A DNA stretch of 64,000 nucleotides from Clostridium sp. AN503 (GTDB taxonomy: Bacteria > Bacillota > Clostridia > Lachnospirales > Lachnospiraceae): the NCBI RefSeq assembly GCF_040719375.1, contig NZ_JBFDTP010000002.1, positions 124,001-188,000 of the forward strand, in the 5' to 3' direction. The notes beneath the pieces are model-generated. The model was not told the origin of the DNA and made no database searches. It saw only the letters and a list, made by a program, of their open reading frames with translations. Numbering within the stretch: position 1 is the first letter of the stretch; every line of letters begins with the position of its first letter. The translations under genes were made by a program, and so were the position numbers. This document shows positions 25,892 to 33,703 of the stretch, piece after piece.

Positions 25892-25945
25892 AGGAATAGC
25901 AGGTTTAAGAATAAGTTAGAGACTAATACGGTAAATAAGATAAAT

Positions 25946-25992
25946 AACCCGGAATGATGCGTGGATTCCAGACGCGCGGTCCGGGTTGTTTT
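25946..25992 (+). terminator. Operon terminator
   Basis: AACCCGGA (25946-25953) pairs with TCCGGGTT (25980-25987), followed by GTTTT. It ends the long catabolic operon. The remainder of 25892-26100 has no gene. Confidence 0.7.
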
Positions 25993-26100
25993 ACTTTGTC
26001 TGTAAGCCGAATAGATGTTTAGAATGGGGAGATTATAATAAAATCTGGTGAAAAAGAAATCTGTTGGAGTAAATTTGAATCATGTTCTAAAACAAAATAG

Positions 26101-26238
26101 AAAATATAACGGATTAAAAACATAAAATACAACGGAATACAAATTTAAAATTATACGGAATGGAATGTTAAAATTTCACGGAATACAAATTATAAATATG
26201 ACGGAATATTATTGTAAAATATGACGGAATAGGGTATA
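26101..26238. repeat. Six 23-bp iteron-like direct repeats
   Basis: The core ACGGA recurs at 26109, 26132, 26155, 26178, 26201 and 26224, exactly 23 bases apart each time. Each unit starts with AAAAT-like sequence and continues ACGGAATA. Six contiguous units occupy 26101-26238 with no spacers, so this is not a CRISPR. Twenty-three bases is close to two helical turns, placing all cores on nearly the same DNA face. The array ends 26 bases before the ATPase gene. Confidence 0.92.
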
Positions 26239-26240
26239 CT
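26212..26240 (+). promoter_or_regulatory. Promoter embedded in the 23-bp repeats
   Basis: TTGTAA (26212-26217), a 17-base spacer and TATACT (26235-26240). Unit 6's core lies between -35 and -10, so a protein bound to the repeats would cover the promoter. Confidence 0.65.
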
Positions 26241-26264
26241 GACTGATAGAAGGAGGTTGAAGAC

Positions 26265-27539
26265 ATGAACCACGAGAATTATAAACCGCGGATTATTGAC
26301 AAAGCAGTGAAGCAGTACCTGGCTACCTTTGGAGCGGTGTGCATAGAGGGGCCAAAATGGTGCGGCAAGACCTGGACGTCTTTCTATCATAGTCAAAGCG
26401 CCATATTTTTAGGAGATCCTGAGGGGAATTTTCAAAACAGGAAACTGGCCGAGCTGTCCCCGGATCTGGTTCTGGAAGGGGAGGTCCCCAGGCTGATCGA
26501 CGAATGGCAGGAAGTGCCGATGCTGTGGGATGCTGTGAGATATCGGGTAGATCAGCGTGCGGCTACGGGACAGTTCATTTTGACCGGGTCGGCAACTCCG
26601 AACCATAAGGGGATACTGCACAGCGGGGCGGGGCGTATAGCAAGGCTCCGTATGCGTCCTATGTCCCTGGCTGAATCAGGGGTGTCAAGCGGTAAAGTAT
26701 CTCTGGAAAAGCTGTGCCATGGAGAGCTGGTTCCCGCTATGACTGGGGATGTATCGCTGAAGGACCTCATTAATCATATTATCAGGGGCGGCTGGCCTGC
26801 AAGCCTGGATATGCCGATCGACCAGGCAATGCTGCTGCCTCAGGAATATTTGAATGCAGTGATCGAGGATGACGCCTACCGGATCGATGGCATCAAACGT
26901 GATACAGGAAAAATGAAGCTGCTGCTGCGTTCACTTGCCAGAAATGAAAGCACGACCGCAACCAACAAATCCTTAAGACGCGATGTGAAGGCAATTGATG
27001 ATGAGGATATCGATGTAGATACGATCGCAGATTACCTGGATATTTTCAGAAGACTTTTTATTATAGAAAATCAGCCGCCGTTTGCATCGAGGATACGATC
27101 CTCTGTGCGTGTGAAGCAGGCCGAAAAGAGACATTTCTCAGATCCCTCCCTGGCGTGCGCCCTTTTAAAAGCAACACCAGATATGCTTCTTCATGATCTG
27201 GAAACACTGGGATTTCTTTTCGAGGCATTGTGCGAGCGGGATCTGAGAATCTATGCAGAATCATTCAGAGCCAGCCTTTATCATTATCAGGATTACCGTA
27301 ATCGGGAGATTGACGCGGTCATAGAACTGCCGGACGGAAACTGGTGTGGGTTTGAGATAAAGCTGGGGGCGAATCAGATTGATGAAGCAGCAGAGAATTT
27401 GAGGAGGATCCGGGATGAGATAGAGGCGGACGGCGGAAAGCTGCCCTCAGCCCTCTGTGTCCTTTGTGGATTATCAAATGCGGCGTATAAACGTGAAGAT
27501 GGGATCTTTGTGGTCCCGATAACTGCATTGAAAGAATAG
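26265..27539 (+). CDS. AAA ATPase with DUF4143 domain
   Basis: ATP-binding protein of unknown role. The 424-residue protein has Walker A GPKWCGKTW (about 29-37), Walker B as PRLIDEWQEVP (74-84), sensor-type ILTGSATP, and a C-terminal DUF4143 nuclease-like fold ending in RNREIDAVIEL and GFEIKLG, where the Asp and the Glu-x-Lys resemble a PD-(D/E)XK core. These genes are frequent, often mobile or strain-variable, in gut Firmicutes and Bacteroidetes. AAGGAGG precedes the start. The 23-bp repeat array suggests self-regulation or a DNA-binding role. Confidence 0.88.
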   Translation: MNHENYKPRIIDKAVKQYLATFGAVCIEGPKWCGKTWTSFYHSQSAIFLGDPEGNFQNRKLAELSPDLVLEGEVPRLIDEWQEVPMLWDAVRYRVDQRAATGQFILTGSATPNHKGILHSGAGRIARLRMRPMSLAESGVSSGKVSLEKLCHGELVPAMTGDVSLKDLINHIIRGGWPASLDMPIDQAMLLPQEYLNAVIEDDAYRIDGIKRDTGKMKLLLRSLARNESTTATNKSLRRDVKAIDDEDIDVDTIADYLDIFRRLFIIENQPPFASRIRSSVRVKQAEKRHFSDPSLACALLKATPDMLLHDLETLGFLFEALCERDLRIYAESFRASLYHYQDYRNREIDAVIELPDGNWCGFEIKLGANQIDEAAENLRRIRDEIEADGGKLPSALCVLCGLSNAAYKREDGIFVVPITALKE

Positions 27540-27605
27540 GTTTCCAATTTTCAGATTGGTGGAGCGAAAACTCTGTAAAGGCTTATAAAAAATACCCCTC
27601 ACCTT

Positions 27606-27655
27606 TATCCCCCACTTATGTTATAATGTATAGGTGGGGGATAAGTGGGGGATAT
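27606..27655 (+). promoter_or_regulatory. Promoter flanked by three GTGGGGGATA sites
   Basis: The 10-mer GTGGGGGATA occurs inverted at 27606-27615 and directly at 27634-27643 and 27646-27655. The inverted pair extends to 13 exact bases (27607-27619 against 27641-27653) and encloses a TATAAT -10 at 27622-27627. A fourth copy lies in the gene itself at 28837-28846. Arrangement suits repression of the downstream gene by a dimer. The 139-base gap holds no gene. Confidence 0.65.
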
Positions 27656-27678
27656 TTATTTGAGGAGGAAATACTATC

Positions 27679-29067
27679 GTGGAAGATCTAAAGGCATTAA
27701 TTCAGGATTTAAGATCATATACGTTAGAGGAAGAATGGTTTGAGTTTAAAGAAAATTGGTATGAGCCGTCTGGAATTGGCGAATATATATCGAGCATGTC
27801 TAATGTCGCTGCTATGATTGGAAAGGAATATGCATATCTGGTTTGGGGAATCAATAATGAAACGCACGAATTGACAGGCACTACCTTTGATTATCACAGA
27901 GATGTAAAAAATGAACCATTGGAACATTTTTTAGCAAGACAAATTTTTCCTGATATTAATTTTCAGTTTCATGAATTGACAGTTGAAGAAAAACGAGTTG
28001 TTATTCTAAGTATTCCAGCAGCAGAAAAGGTGCCTACGGCATTTAATAATAACCGTTTTCTACGTATTGGTTCGAGCAAGGTCAACTTAAATAAATTTCC
28101 AGAACGAGAATCAAAGCTATTTGATATTTTGCGAAATGATTTTCCGACAATGGAGAGTATGGAAAGTTACAGTCAGGAACTGACATTTCGCAAATTATTT
28201 TTATATTATGAAGATAAAGGGATTGTATTAAACAAAGATACTTTCAAAAAGAACTTGGGCCTGCTTACAAAAGATGGAAAGTATAATCTTTTAGCGCAAT
28301 TATTATCAGATGATAGTAAAATTCCTATAAGGGTATCTATTTTTAGCGGAACTGATAAAACATCACCACTGTATTCTGTTCGTGAATTTGGAAACAGTTG
28401 TGTGCTTATCTCGTTAGATAAGATATTAGAATATGGGGATGTGCTCAATATTATTCAAGCGAATGAGCAGAACCGTATTGTTGAGAGAAAAGAAGTTCCA
28501 TTATTTAACCCAAATGCTTTTCGCGAAGCAATTATAAATGCATTTGTCCATAATTTATGGATCAGTGGAAATGCACCAATGATCACGATTTATTCGGATC
28601 GTATAGAAATATTGTCAAGAGGGACACTTGCACCAACACAGACAATAGAAGGATTTTATCTTGGAGAGTCGGTTCCGGTGAATAGATGCCTTTCAGATAT
28701 ATTTCTTCAATTGCATATTAGTGAGCGGTCGGGCAGAGGTGTACCGATTATTACAAAAGAATATGGGAAAAATGCCTATGAATTTAGAGAAAAGTCAATT
28801 GTTGTAACAATACCATTTGAAAGACTGGCAAATAAGGTGGGGGATAATGTGGCAGATAAAGTGAGGGATAAATCTCTCAATGCCACAAGAACCCGAATAT
28901 TGGAAGAAATGAGAAATAATCCAAATATAACCCAACCACAACTTTCAACTATAATTGGAATTGGAAGAACCGCAACTCAAAATAATATTTCTTATTTGAG
29001 AAGGAATGGTTTTATTGAACGCGTTGGATCGAATAAAAACGGGTACTGGAAGGTTCTTCAAAATTGA
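27679..29067 (+). CDS. AlbA_2/HATPase winged-helix regulator-like protein
   Basis: 462 residues in three parts: an N-terminal AlbA_2 (Schlafen-like) domain (about 10-130, with EWFEFKENW and YLVWGINNETHELTG), a GHKL/HATPase_c_4-type ATP-binding region (about 260-380, with NAFREAIINAFVHN and SGRGVPII), and a C-terminal winged helix (400-462). Family members are called transcriptional regulators or ATP-dependent helicase-like proteins; none is well defined. The start codon is GTG with GAGGAGG upstream. Base composition is much more AT-rich than the backbone, suggesting transfer. The promoter carries repeated sites that this protein may bind. Confidence 0.85.
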   Translation: MEDLKALIQDLRSYTLEEEWFEFKENWYEPSGIGEYISSMSNVAAMIGKEYAYLVWGINNETHELTGTTFDYHRDVKNEPLEHFLARQIFPDINFQFHELTVEEKRVVILSIPAAEKVPTAFNNNRFLRIGSSKVNLNKFPERESKLFDILRNDFPTMESMESYSQELTFRKLFLYYEDKGIVLNKDTFKKNLGLLTKDGKYNLLAQLLSDDSKIPIRVSIFSGTDKTSPLYSVREFGNSCVLISLDKILEYGDVLNIIQANEQNRIVERKEVPLFNPNAFREAIINAFVHNLWISGNAPMITIYSDRIEILSRGTLAPTQTIEGFYLGESVPVNRCLSDIFLQLHISERSGRGVPIITKEYGKNAYEFREKSIVVTIPFERLANKVGDNVADKVRDKSLNATRTRILEEMRNNPNITQPQLSTIIGIGRTATQNNISYLRRNGFIERVGSNKNGYWKVLQN

Positions 29068-29174
29068 TATCAACATGGTAAGGCATCATATTTTCGCCGT
29101 GCTATATGCATAATGTTTCTCCTGCTTCCACATAATAACAACACAGCACCGAGTTTGTATTATGAGGAAAGCAC

Positions 29175-29196
29175 AGGAGGAAAAATGAATAAATGA
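29175..29196 (+). promoter_or_regulatory. Leader mini-ORF overlapping the spoVT start
   Basis: AGGAGG (29175-29180) lies 4 bases before ATG 29185, which encodes only Met-Asn-Lys and stops at TGA 29194-29196. That stop overlaps the spoVT start ATG at 29193. The same ribosome site is 12 bases from the spoVT ATG, a poor distance, so spoVT may be translated by re-initiation. Confidence 0.4.
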
Positions 29197-29741
29197 AAGC
29201 TACGGGAATAGTGAGAAGAATTGATGATCTGGGCCGGGTTGTGATCCCGAAGGAGATCCGTAGAACGCTCCGCTTAAGGGAAGGAACCCCCCTTGAGATC
29301 TTTACAGACAGGGAAGGGGAGATAATCCTGAAAAAATATTCCCCCATGGTGGAGCTGACCGCATTTGCCACGCAGTATGCGGAGTCTATGGCGCAGTCTA
29401 CCGGCATGATGGTCTGTATCACGGACCGGGATCAGATCATCGCCGTTTCCGGCGGTCCCAAGAAGGATCTGCTTCAGAAAAATATCAGCAAACAGCTTGA
29501 GCATTCTATCAACGAGCGTGAGACGATCGTTGCGGGAAAGGATGACAAGCAGTTTGTGCCGATCACTACAGAGGAGATCGAGGGTGTGACGGCGCAGGCG
29601 GTGATGCCGATCATCTGTGAGGGAGACGCTATCGGTTCCGTAGCGCTCTTAAGCAGAGAACCAAAAGCCAAATTTGGCGAGATGGAGGTCAGGCTGGTGG
29701 CAACGGCTGCCGGTTTTTTGGGAAGACAGATGGAAAGCTGA
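29193..29741 (+). CDS. spoVT: Stage V sporulation protein T
   Basis: Forespore transcription factor that adjusts sigma-G-dependent genes late in sporulation. The 182-residue protein has the AbrB-type swapped-hairpin DNA-binding domain (1-50, GIVRRIDDLGRVVIPKEIRR) and a GAF-like C-terminal domain (about 58-178). Length and both domains match Bacillus and Clostridium SpoVT. Its presence shows the host lineage forms spores. It is monocistronic and faces the MATE gene. Confidence 0.96.
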   Translation: MKATGIVRRIDDLGRVVIPKEIRRTLRLREGTPLEIFTDREGEIILKKYSPMVELTAFATQYAESMAQSTGMMVCITDRDQIIAVSGGPKKDLLQKNISKQLEHSINERETIVAGKDDKQFVPITTEEIEGVTAQAVMPIICEGDAIGSVALLSREPKAKFGEMEVRLVATAAGFLGRQMES

Positions 29742-29778
29742 TAAGGACGGGAGGCTTGATCTGGATTATGCGTATGGA

Positions 29779-29821
29779 CAGAGGGGATACCACACTGTTT
29801 TTCGGTGTGATGTCCCCTCTG
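29779..29821. terminator. Bidirectional terminator between spoVT and MATE gene
   Basis: CAGAGGGGATACCACACTG (29779-29797) pairs with CGGTGTGATGTCCCCTCTG (29803-29821) around a TTTTT loop, with one internal mismatch pair. It lies between convergent genes. Confidence 0.75.
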
Positions 29822-29851
29822 CTTTATCATATTTTGTCAGATGAGCAACGA

Positions 29852-31207
29852 CTATCCAACCAGGGTCTTCCGGCTCCATTTGCCGCCCCTCACCCGCAGG
29901 ATGGAGAAGACAGAACCGATGACCCAGCCGGTGGGAATGGACCACCAGATCGCGCTGACGCCGATAAAATGAGCCAGAAGATAGGCGGCAGCCACGCGGC
30001 AGAATAAGTTTGCCACAGAGCTTAACATAAATGCGCCCATATCCCCGGCTCCGCGCAGCAGGCCGTTGCTGACGAAAAGGACTCCCATCAGGATGTAGAA
30101 TACAGATACGGTCTGCATGTACTGGAGGCCATAGCTCATAGCGCTGCCCTCAGATCCCTGGTTGAGGAACAGGCCTAAAAGCTGAGGGCCAAACAGGAAG
30201 ATAAATGCGGTAATGACCAGGGAAAATATTACCACCATAAACATGCTGGCTTTGTAGCCCTGTTTTACCCGGTCGTGCTTGCCTGCGCCGATATTCTGGG
30301 CAGTGTAGCTGGACATGGCGTTGGAAAAGTTCATATTGGGCAGCATAGCCAGGGTATCGATCTTGGTGGCAGCAGTGTAGCCCGCCACAAATACCTTGCC
30401 GTAGGAATTGACCAGGCCCTGCATCATCATCATGCTCACGGAGACAATGGATTGCTGGAGCATGGACGGAATCCCGACCTTGGCGATCCTCCGGGCGGCG
30501 TCCGCGTCGAAGTAGGAGAAGGAGATCTGTGTATTGCCCGGTTCGTCCTCCATCTTCTTTAAGCGTCCGATCAGCACAAAGAAGGAGACAAAAGCGCACA
30601 GTCCCTGTGCGATCAGGGTCGCCCACGCCACACCGGCCACGCCCATGTGAAACTTAATGACGAAAAGCAGATCCAGCACAATGTTGGTCAGGGCGGAGAC
30701 CATCAGGAATTTTAACGGGGTCTTGCTGTCTCCCAATGCGTTGTAGATACCGTTTAAGGTATTATACAGGAACAAAAATACTGCGCCTCCGAAGTAGATC
30801 CGCAGGTAGGCGAGGGAGTCAGCCATGATATCCGGGTCGGTCCCAAGAAGCTTCAGAAGCGGAAGGGCGATCATTTCCCCTAACGCCATGATGCCAAGGC
30901 CGATGACACCCAGGGAGATGAGGGAGGTGGAGACCGTGACCTTCATGTCGCGGATCTTGCCTGCGCCGAAAAACTGGGAAATAACAACCGTACAGCCCAT
31001 GGACAGGCCGGCGGCAATGGCTACGGAGAGGAATACCACCGGAAAGGAGGAGCCGACCGCCGCCAAAGCGTCCTCGCCCACGAAGCGGCCCACCACCATG
31101 GAATCCACCATGTTATAAAGCTGCTGGAACAGATTGCCCACCACCATGGGCATTGCAAAGAAAAATAACAGTTTTAAAGGCTTTCCTTCAGTCAGATTAT
31201 TTACCAT
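29852..31207 (-). CDS. MATE-family efflux transporter 1
   Basis: Sodium- or proton-coupled exporter of drugs or metabolites. The 451-residue protein has 12 hydrophobic segments in two MatE halves; the N-terminus reads LFFFAMPMVVGNLFQQLYNM, the hallmark of the DinF/NorM-like Firmicute clade. It overlaps the upstream MarR gene by 11 bases and is therefore co-transcribed and translationally coupled to it, implying inducible multidrug export. Confidence 0.94.
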   Translation of the reverse strand: MVNNLTEGKPLKLLFFFAMPMVVGNLFQQLYNMVDSMVVGRFVGEDALAAVGSSFPVVFLSVAIAAGLSMGCTVVISQFFGAGKIRDMKVTVSTSLISLGVIGLGIMALGEMIALPLLKLLGTDPDIMADSLAYLRIYFGGAVFLFLYNTLNGIYNALGDSKTPLKFLMVSALTNIVLDLLFVIKFHMGVAGVAWATLIAQGLCAFVSFFVLIGRLKKMEDEPGNTQISFSYFDADAARRIAKVGIPSMLQQSIVSVSMMMMQGLVNSYGKVFVAGYTAATKIDTLAMLPNMNFSNAMSSYTAQNIGAGKHDRVKQGYKASMFMVVIFSLVITAFIFLFGPQLLGLFLNQGSEGSAMSYGLQYMQTVSVFYILMGVLFVSNGLLRGAGDMGAFMLSSVANLFCRVAAAYLLAHFIGVSAIWWSIPTGWVIGSVFSILRVRGGKWSRKTLVG

Positions 31208-31634
31208 CGTTATCGTCTCCTTCTCTATGTCTGCAATTCATCACATTTTCGGCGATCCGCCGGACAAAATCCTGATAAAGCTTTTTTTCTTCCTCGGTGA
31301 AGCCGGTGTAGCACAGCTCATCCCACTGTTCAAAGATCCTGTGGATCTCTTCCAGGATGCGGCGTCCCTGCTCCGTGACCACCACGAATTTCTGCCGTTT
31401 GTTCCTTGCGTTTATATGGCGGCAGACCAGGCCGCATTTTTCTAACTCGGACAGGCTTCTGGCGATCCGCCCTTTGTCCAGGTCAAAATGGATGCAGATG
31501 TCTTCCTGGGTACATTGATGGTCCTCCAGGTATATGAGGATTTTCCCTTCCAGGGGCTGGAGGCCAAACTGTTCCAGGGAGTGGCGGATGTATAAAAGCT
31601 CACACCGGCGGTAGATACCGGAATATTGGTTCAT
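31197..31634 (-). CDS. MarR-family regulator of the MATE exporter
   Basis: Winged-helix repressor, 145 residues from ATG 31634, which has AAGGAG 6 bases upstream. The central HTH reads CTQEDICIHFDLDKGRIARSL, followed by the basic wing. Its gene precedes and overlaps the exporter gene, and a palindrome at the transcription start allows autoregulation. The inducing ligand is unknown. Confidence 0.93.
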   Translation of the reverse strand: MNQYSGIYRRCELLYIRHSLEQFGLQPLEGKILIYLEDHQCTQEDICIHFDLDKGRIARSLSELEKCGLVCRHINARNKRQKFVVVTEQGRRILEEIHRIFEQWDELCYTGFTEEEKKLYQDFVRRIAENVMNCRHREGDDNDGK

Positions 31635-31683
31635 AGCATTCTCCTTTATTAAAATAGCAGCCATATTCTTGTATTACACAACA

Positions 31684-31728
31684 GTTGCATTAAGCAACAA
31701 TTATAAAACGGCTGGTGGCAGTTGTCAA
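31684..31728 (-). promoter_or_regulatory. Consensus promoter and MarR operator
   Basis: On the minus strand TTGACA (31728-31723) and TATAAT (31705-31700) are both perfect and exactly 17 bases apart. The palindrome GTTGC-ATTAA-GCAAC (31684-31698) begins right after the -10 and covers the transcription start. A strong promoter shut by a bound MarR dimer is the simple reading. Confidence 0.8.
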
Positions 31729-31734
31729 GATTCA

Positions 31735-31763
31735 TTTTCATTTTGGGGAATTTGTGTTATAGT
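31735..31763 (+). promoter_or_regulatory. Promoter of the DUF3990 cluster
   Basis: TTTTCA (31735-31740), 17 bases, then TATAGT (31758-31763) with an upstream TG (extended -10). It diverges from the marR promoter. Confidence 0.5.
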
Positions 31764-31814
31764 AAGAACAGATGCGGCTGGCGGACTGACAGGAAAGCGG
31801 AAGGGGCTGAGATT

Positions 31815-32294
31815 TTGAAACTGTATCATGGGAGCAATGCAGAAGTATCATATCCGATTATTCGTCCTAATTTACGTGCACTGGATTTTGGCGCAGGTTT
31901 TTATCTGACTTCCAGTGAACAACAGGCCGTAAAATGGGCAAAGGTGGTCGCGAGGCGCAGAAGAAAAGGGGCTCCCCAGCTTAATATTTATGAGTTTGAT
32001 GAGTCTGGATTGCTGATGCTTAACGTTTTGAAGTTTCAGACTGCCAATGCTGAGTGGCTTGATTTTGTTGTTAATAACCGCAAAGAATTGTTGATGGTAA
32101 ATCCATATGATATTGTAATTGGGCCAGTGGCAAATGATTCGACTTTGCCAGTCATCGATGATTATATGGATGGTGTTTATACGAAAGAAGAAGCGGTGAA
32201 ACGGTTACTGCCTCAGAATTTGACAGATCAATATGCGTTTTTATCCGAAAAAGCATTAGCATATTTGAAATTTAAGAGGAGTGAACAGTTATGA
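31815..32294 (+). CDS. DUF3990 ADP-ribosyltransferase-like protein
   Basis: Candidate toxin or effector. 159 residues starting at TTG 31815, preceded by AAGGGG; the family's conserved N-terminus (KLYHGSN) begins right there, so upstream codons are excluded. YHGS (His5) and GAGFYLT (Tyr30) followed by a QAVKWA helix match the His and Tyr of the H-Y-E ADP-ribosyltransferase core; the Glu is not obvious. Stop overlaps the next start by four bases. With DUF3791 nearby it forms a recurrent gene pair. Enzymatic activity is inferred. Confidence 0.8.
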   Translation: MKLYHGSNAEVSYPIIRPNLRALDFGAGFYLTSSEQQAVKWAKVVARRRRKGAPQLNIYEFDESGLLMLNVLKFQTANAEWLDFVVNNRKELLMVNPYDIVIGPVANDSTLPVIDDYMDGVYTKEEAVKRLLPQNLTDQYAFLSEKALAYLKFKRSEQL

Positions 32295-32545
32295 GGAAAA
32301 TTCCAGCCAGAACTATGGACTTTTTTGACAGGCATGTGATCAAGCAGATCATCGATAAATATGGACTCAATGAAATGGATGCGATTCGCAGATTCCTGGA
32401 GTCAGAAACATATCGTATGCTGGCCGATCCAGAACTTGAAATTTATAAAATGAGTCCGCGCATTGTTTTTGACATGTGGGAGAGTGAGCAGGTGACAGGC
32501 GACCCTTGTGATTCACAATATTTAAGAGGTGGTAATTATGAGTAA
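32291..32545 (+). CDS. Small protein between DUF3990 and DUF3791
   Basis: 84 residues, no family I can name with certainty. The core FFDRHVIKQIIDKYGLNEMD then AIRRFLESETYRML looks helical and acidic-basic mixed, with no signal or membrane segment. Four-base overlap with the DUF3990 stop and eight-base overlap with the next start show a tightly coupled set. It may be part of the neutralising side of the module. Confidence 0.75.
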   Translation: MRKIPARTMDFFDRHVIKQIIDKYGLNEMDAIRRFLESETYRMLADPELEIYKMSPRIVFDMWESEQVTGDPCDSQYLRGGNYE

Positions 32546-32747
32546 GGAGGCTGCATTTTTCATTTACCTGATAGAACGATATGCGGAAGACAAAAAAACT
32601 ACAGCACAAAAAGTGCTGGTGTGGTGGGATTCTCTGAATCTGACGGAATTTATTTATGGTATGTATGAAATCTACCATGTAGAGCGTTTACAAAATGCTT
32701 TTGCTGATATTGATGAACTGATTATAAGCAAACAGGATAAACAGTAG
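32538..32747 (+). CDS. DUF3791 protein
   Basis: 69-residue helical protein matching DUF3791: AAFFIYLIERYAEDKKTTAQ, FIYGMYEIYHVERLQ and ADIDELI correspond to the family's three conserved blocks. ATG 32538 has AGAGGTGG upstream. DUF3791 genes recur beside DUF3990 genes, an antitoxin-like arrangement, though proof is lacking for this pair. Confidence 0.78.
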   Translation: MSKEAAFFIYLIERYAEDKKTTAQKVLVWWDSLNLTEFIYGMYEIYHVERLQNAFADIDELIISKQDKQ

Positions 32748-32759
32748 GAGGAAAATAAT

Positions 32760-33113
32760 ATGTCATTGGAGGATAAAGCAGGTCTGGGAGAGGACTGGGA
32801 GTTTTCAGAGGATTTTTACAAAGCTGACGGAGAGAAAAAGGAACTGAGCCTGGAGGATTTCATGGATGATGATTCTGCGGATCTGAATGCAGAGTCCGGG
32901 CTTTCGCAGACAAACTCAGTAAGCGAAGAACTAAACCATGTGGCGGAGCAGGTGAAACAGGTGATTGCCCTCAGCGGACAGGGAAAGAACGCGGCTGAGA
33001 TTGCCGAAGCCCTTGGTGAAAAGGAACAATATATCAGTGATATCATGGTCTGCGTGCAGGCATTCCCGGAGGACAACCCGGTGGCGGTGGCGCGGCTGAT
33101 CGTGCTGGGTTAG
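32760..33113 (+). CDS. Hypothetical protein with HTH-like C-terminus
   Basis: 117 residues. The first 60 are highly acidic and low in hydrophobics; the rest forms a helix-turn-helix-like unit (VIALSGQGKNAAEIAEAL then EKEQYISDIM). GGAGG stands before ATG 32760, 12 bases after the DUF3791 stop, so it is probably the last gene of the cluster. It could be its regulator. Confidence 0.7.
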   Translation: MSLEDKAGLGEDWEFSEDFYKADGEKKELSLEDFMDDDSADLNAESGLSQTNSVSEELNHVAEQVKQVIALSGQGKNAAEIAEALGEKEQYISDIMVCVQAFPEDNPVAVARLIVLG

Positions 33114-33154
33114 ATTGTGTTAATATTTGTGTTATGGCAGCAGGAGTACAGGAA

Positions 33155-33604
33155 ATGTTTTTTATCATGGGCGTCAGCCAGGGACAGAAAAAACTGAATT
33201 TTGACCAGCTGGTCATCTGTGGGCACTGCGGCAGATATGGGCATCTGGAAGTCTATATGGTGTATTCCTATTTGAGCCTGTTTTTCATACCGGTATTTAA
33301 ATGGGGACGCCGATACTATGTGCGGACGACCTGCTGTGATACTACAGTGGAGATAAGCGGGGATCTGGGCAGGCAGATCGACCGGGGAGAGGTAACGTCG
33401 CTGCCGGAGAGTATTATCCCGGCGGATTATCAGTACCGGGGACAGGGGCAGCCGCAAGGACAGACACAAGGGCAGGCACAGCCGCAAGGGCAGACACAGA
33501 CGCAGCCGGAAGTTTGCGCTCAGGCAAAAAAACGCTGCCCATCCTGCGGATTTGAGACGGAAGAAGACTACCAGTTCTGCCCAAAATGCGGACAGCGGCT
33601 ATGA
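33155..33604 (+). CDS. Zinc-ribbon protein
   Basis: 149 residues with two cysteine pairs: CGHCG near the N-terminus with a partner CC after VRTT, and a C-terminal zinc ribbon CPSCGFETEEDYQFCPKCG. Between them is a Gln/Gly/Pro linker with PQGQTQGQAQ repeats. The N-terminal part has a short hydrophobic stretch (YSYLSLFFIPVF). ATG 33155 is chosen over 33134 because the conserved core begins MFFIMG and GGAG lies 8 bases upstream. Such proteins are common in Lachnospiraceae; function unknown. Confidence 0.75.
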   Translation: MFFIMGVSQGQKKLNFDQLVICGHCGRYGHLEVYMVYSYLSLFFIPVFKWGRRYYVRTTCCDTTVEISGDLGRQIDRGEVTSLPESIIPADYQYRGQGQPQGQTQGQAQPQGQTQTQPEVCAQAKKRCPSCGFETEEDYQFCPKCGQRL

Positions 33605-33703
33605 AAATGGTGATCATGCGATTGTGGCTGTACGGAAGCAAACGTGCAGAAAGCGGGCATACCAGGAGCTGGAATAAAAAGGATCAGCAGTCAGGAGGAG
33701 AAG

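Noticed and set aside
26101..26238. CRISPR array
   Set aside because: The 23-bp units abut with no unique spacers and no cas genes are present.
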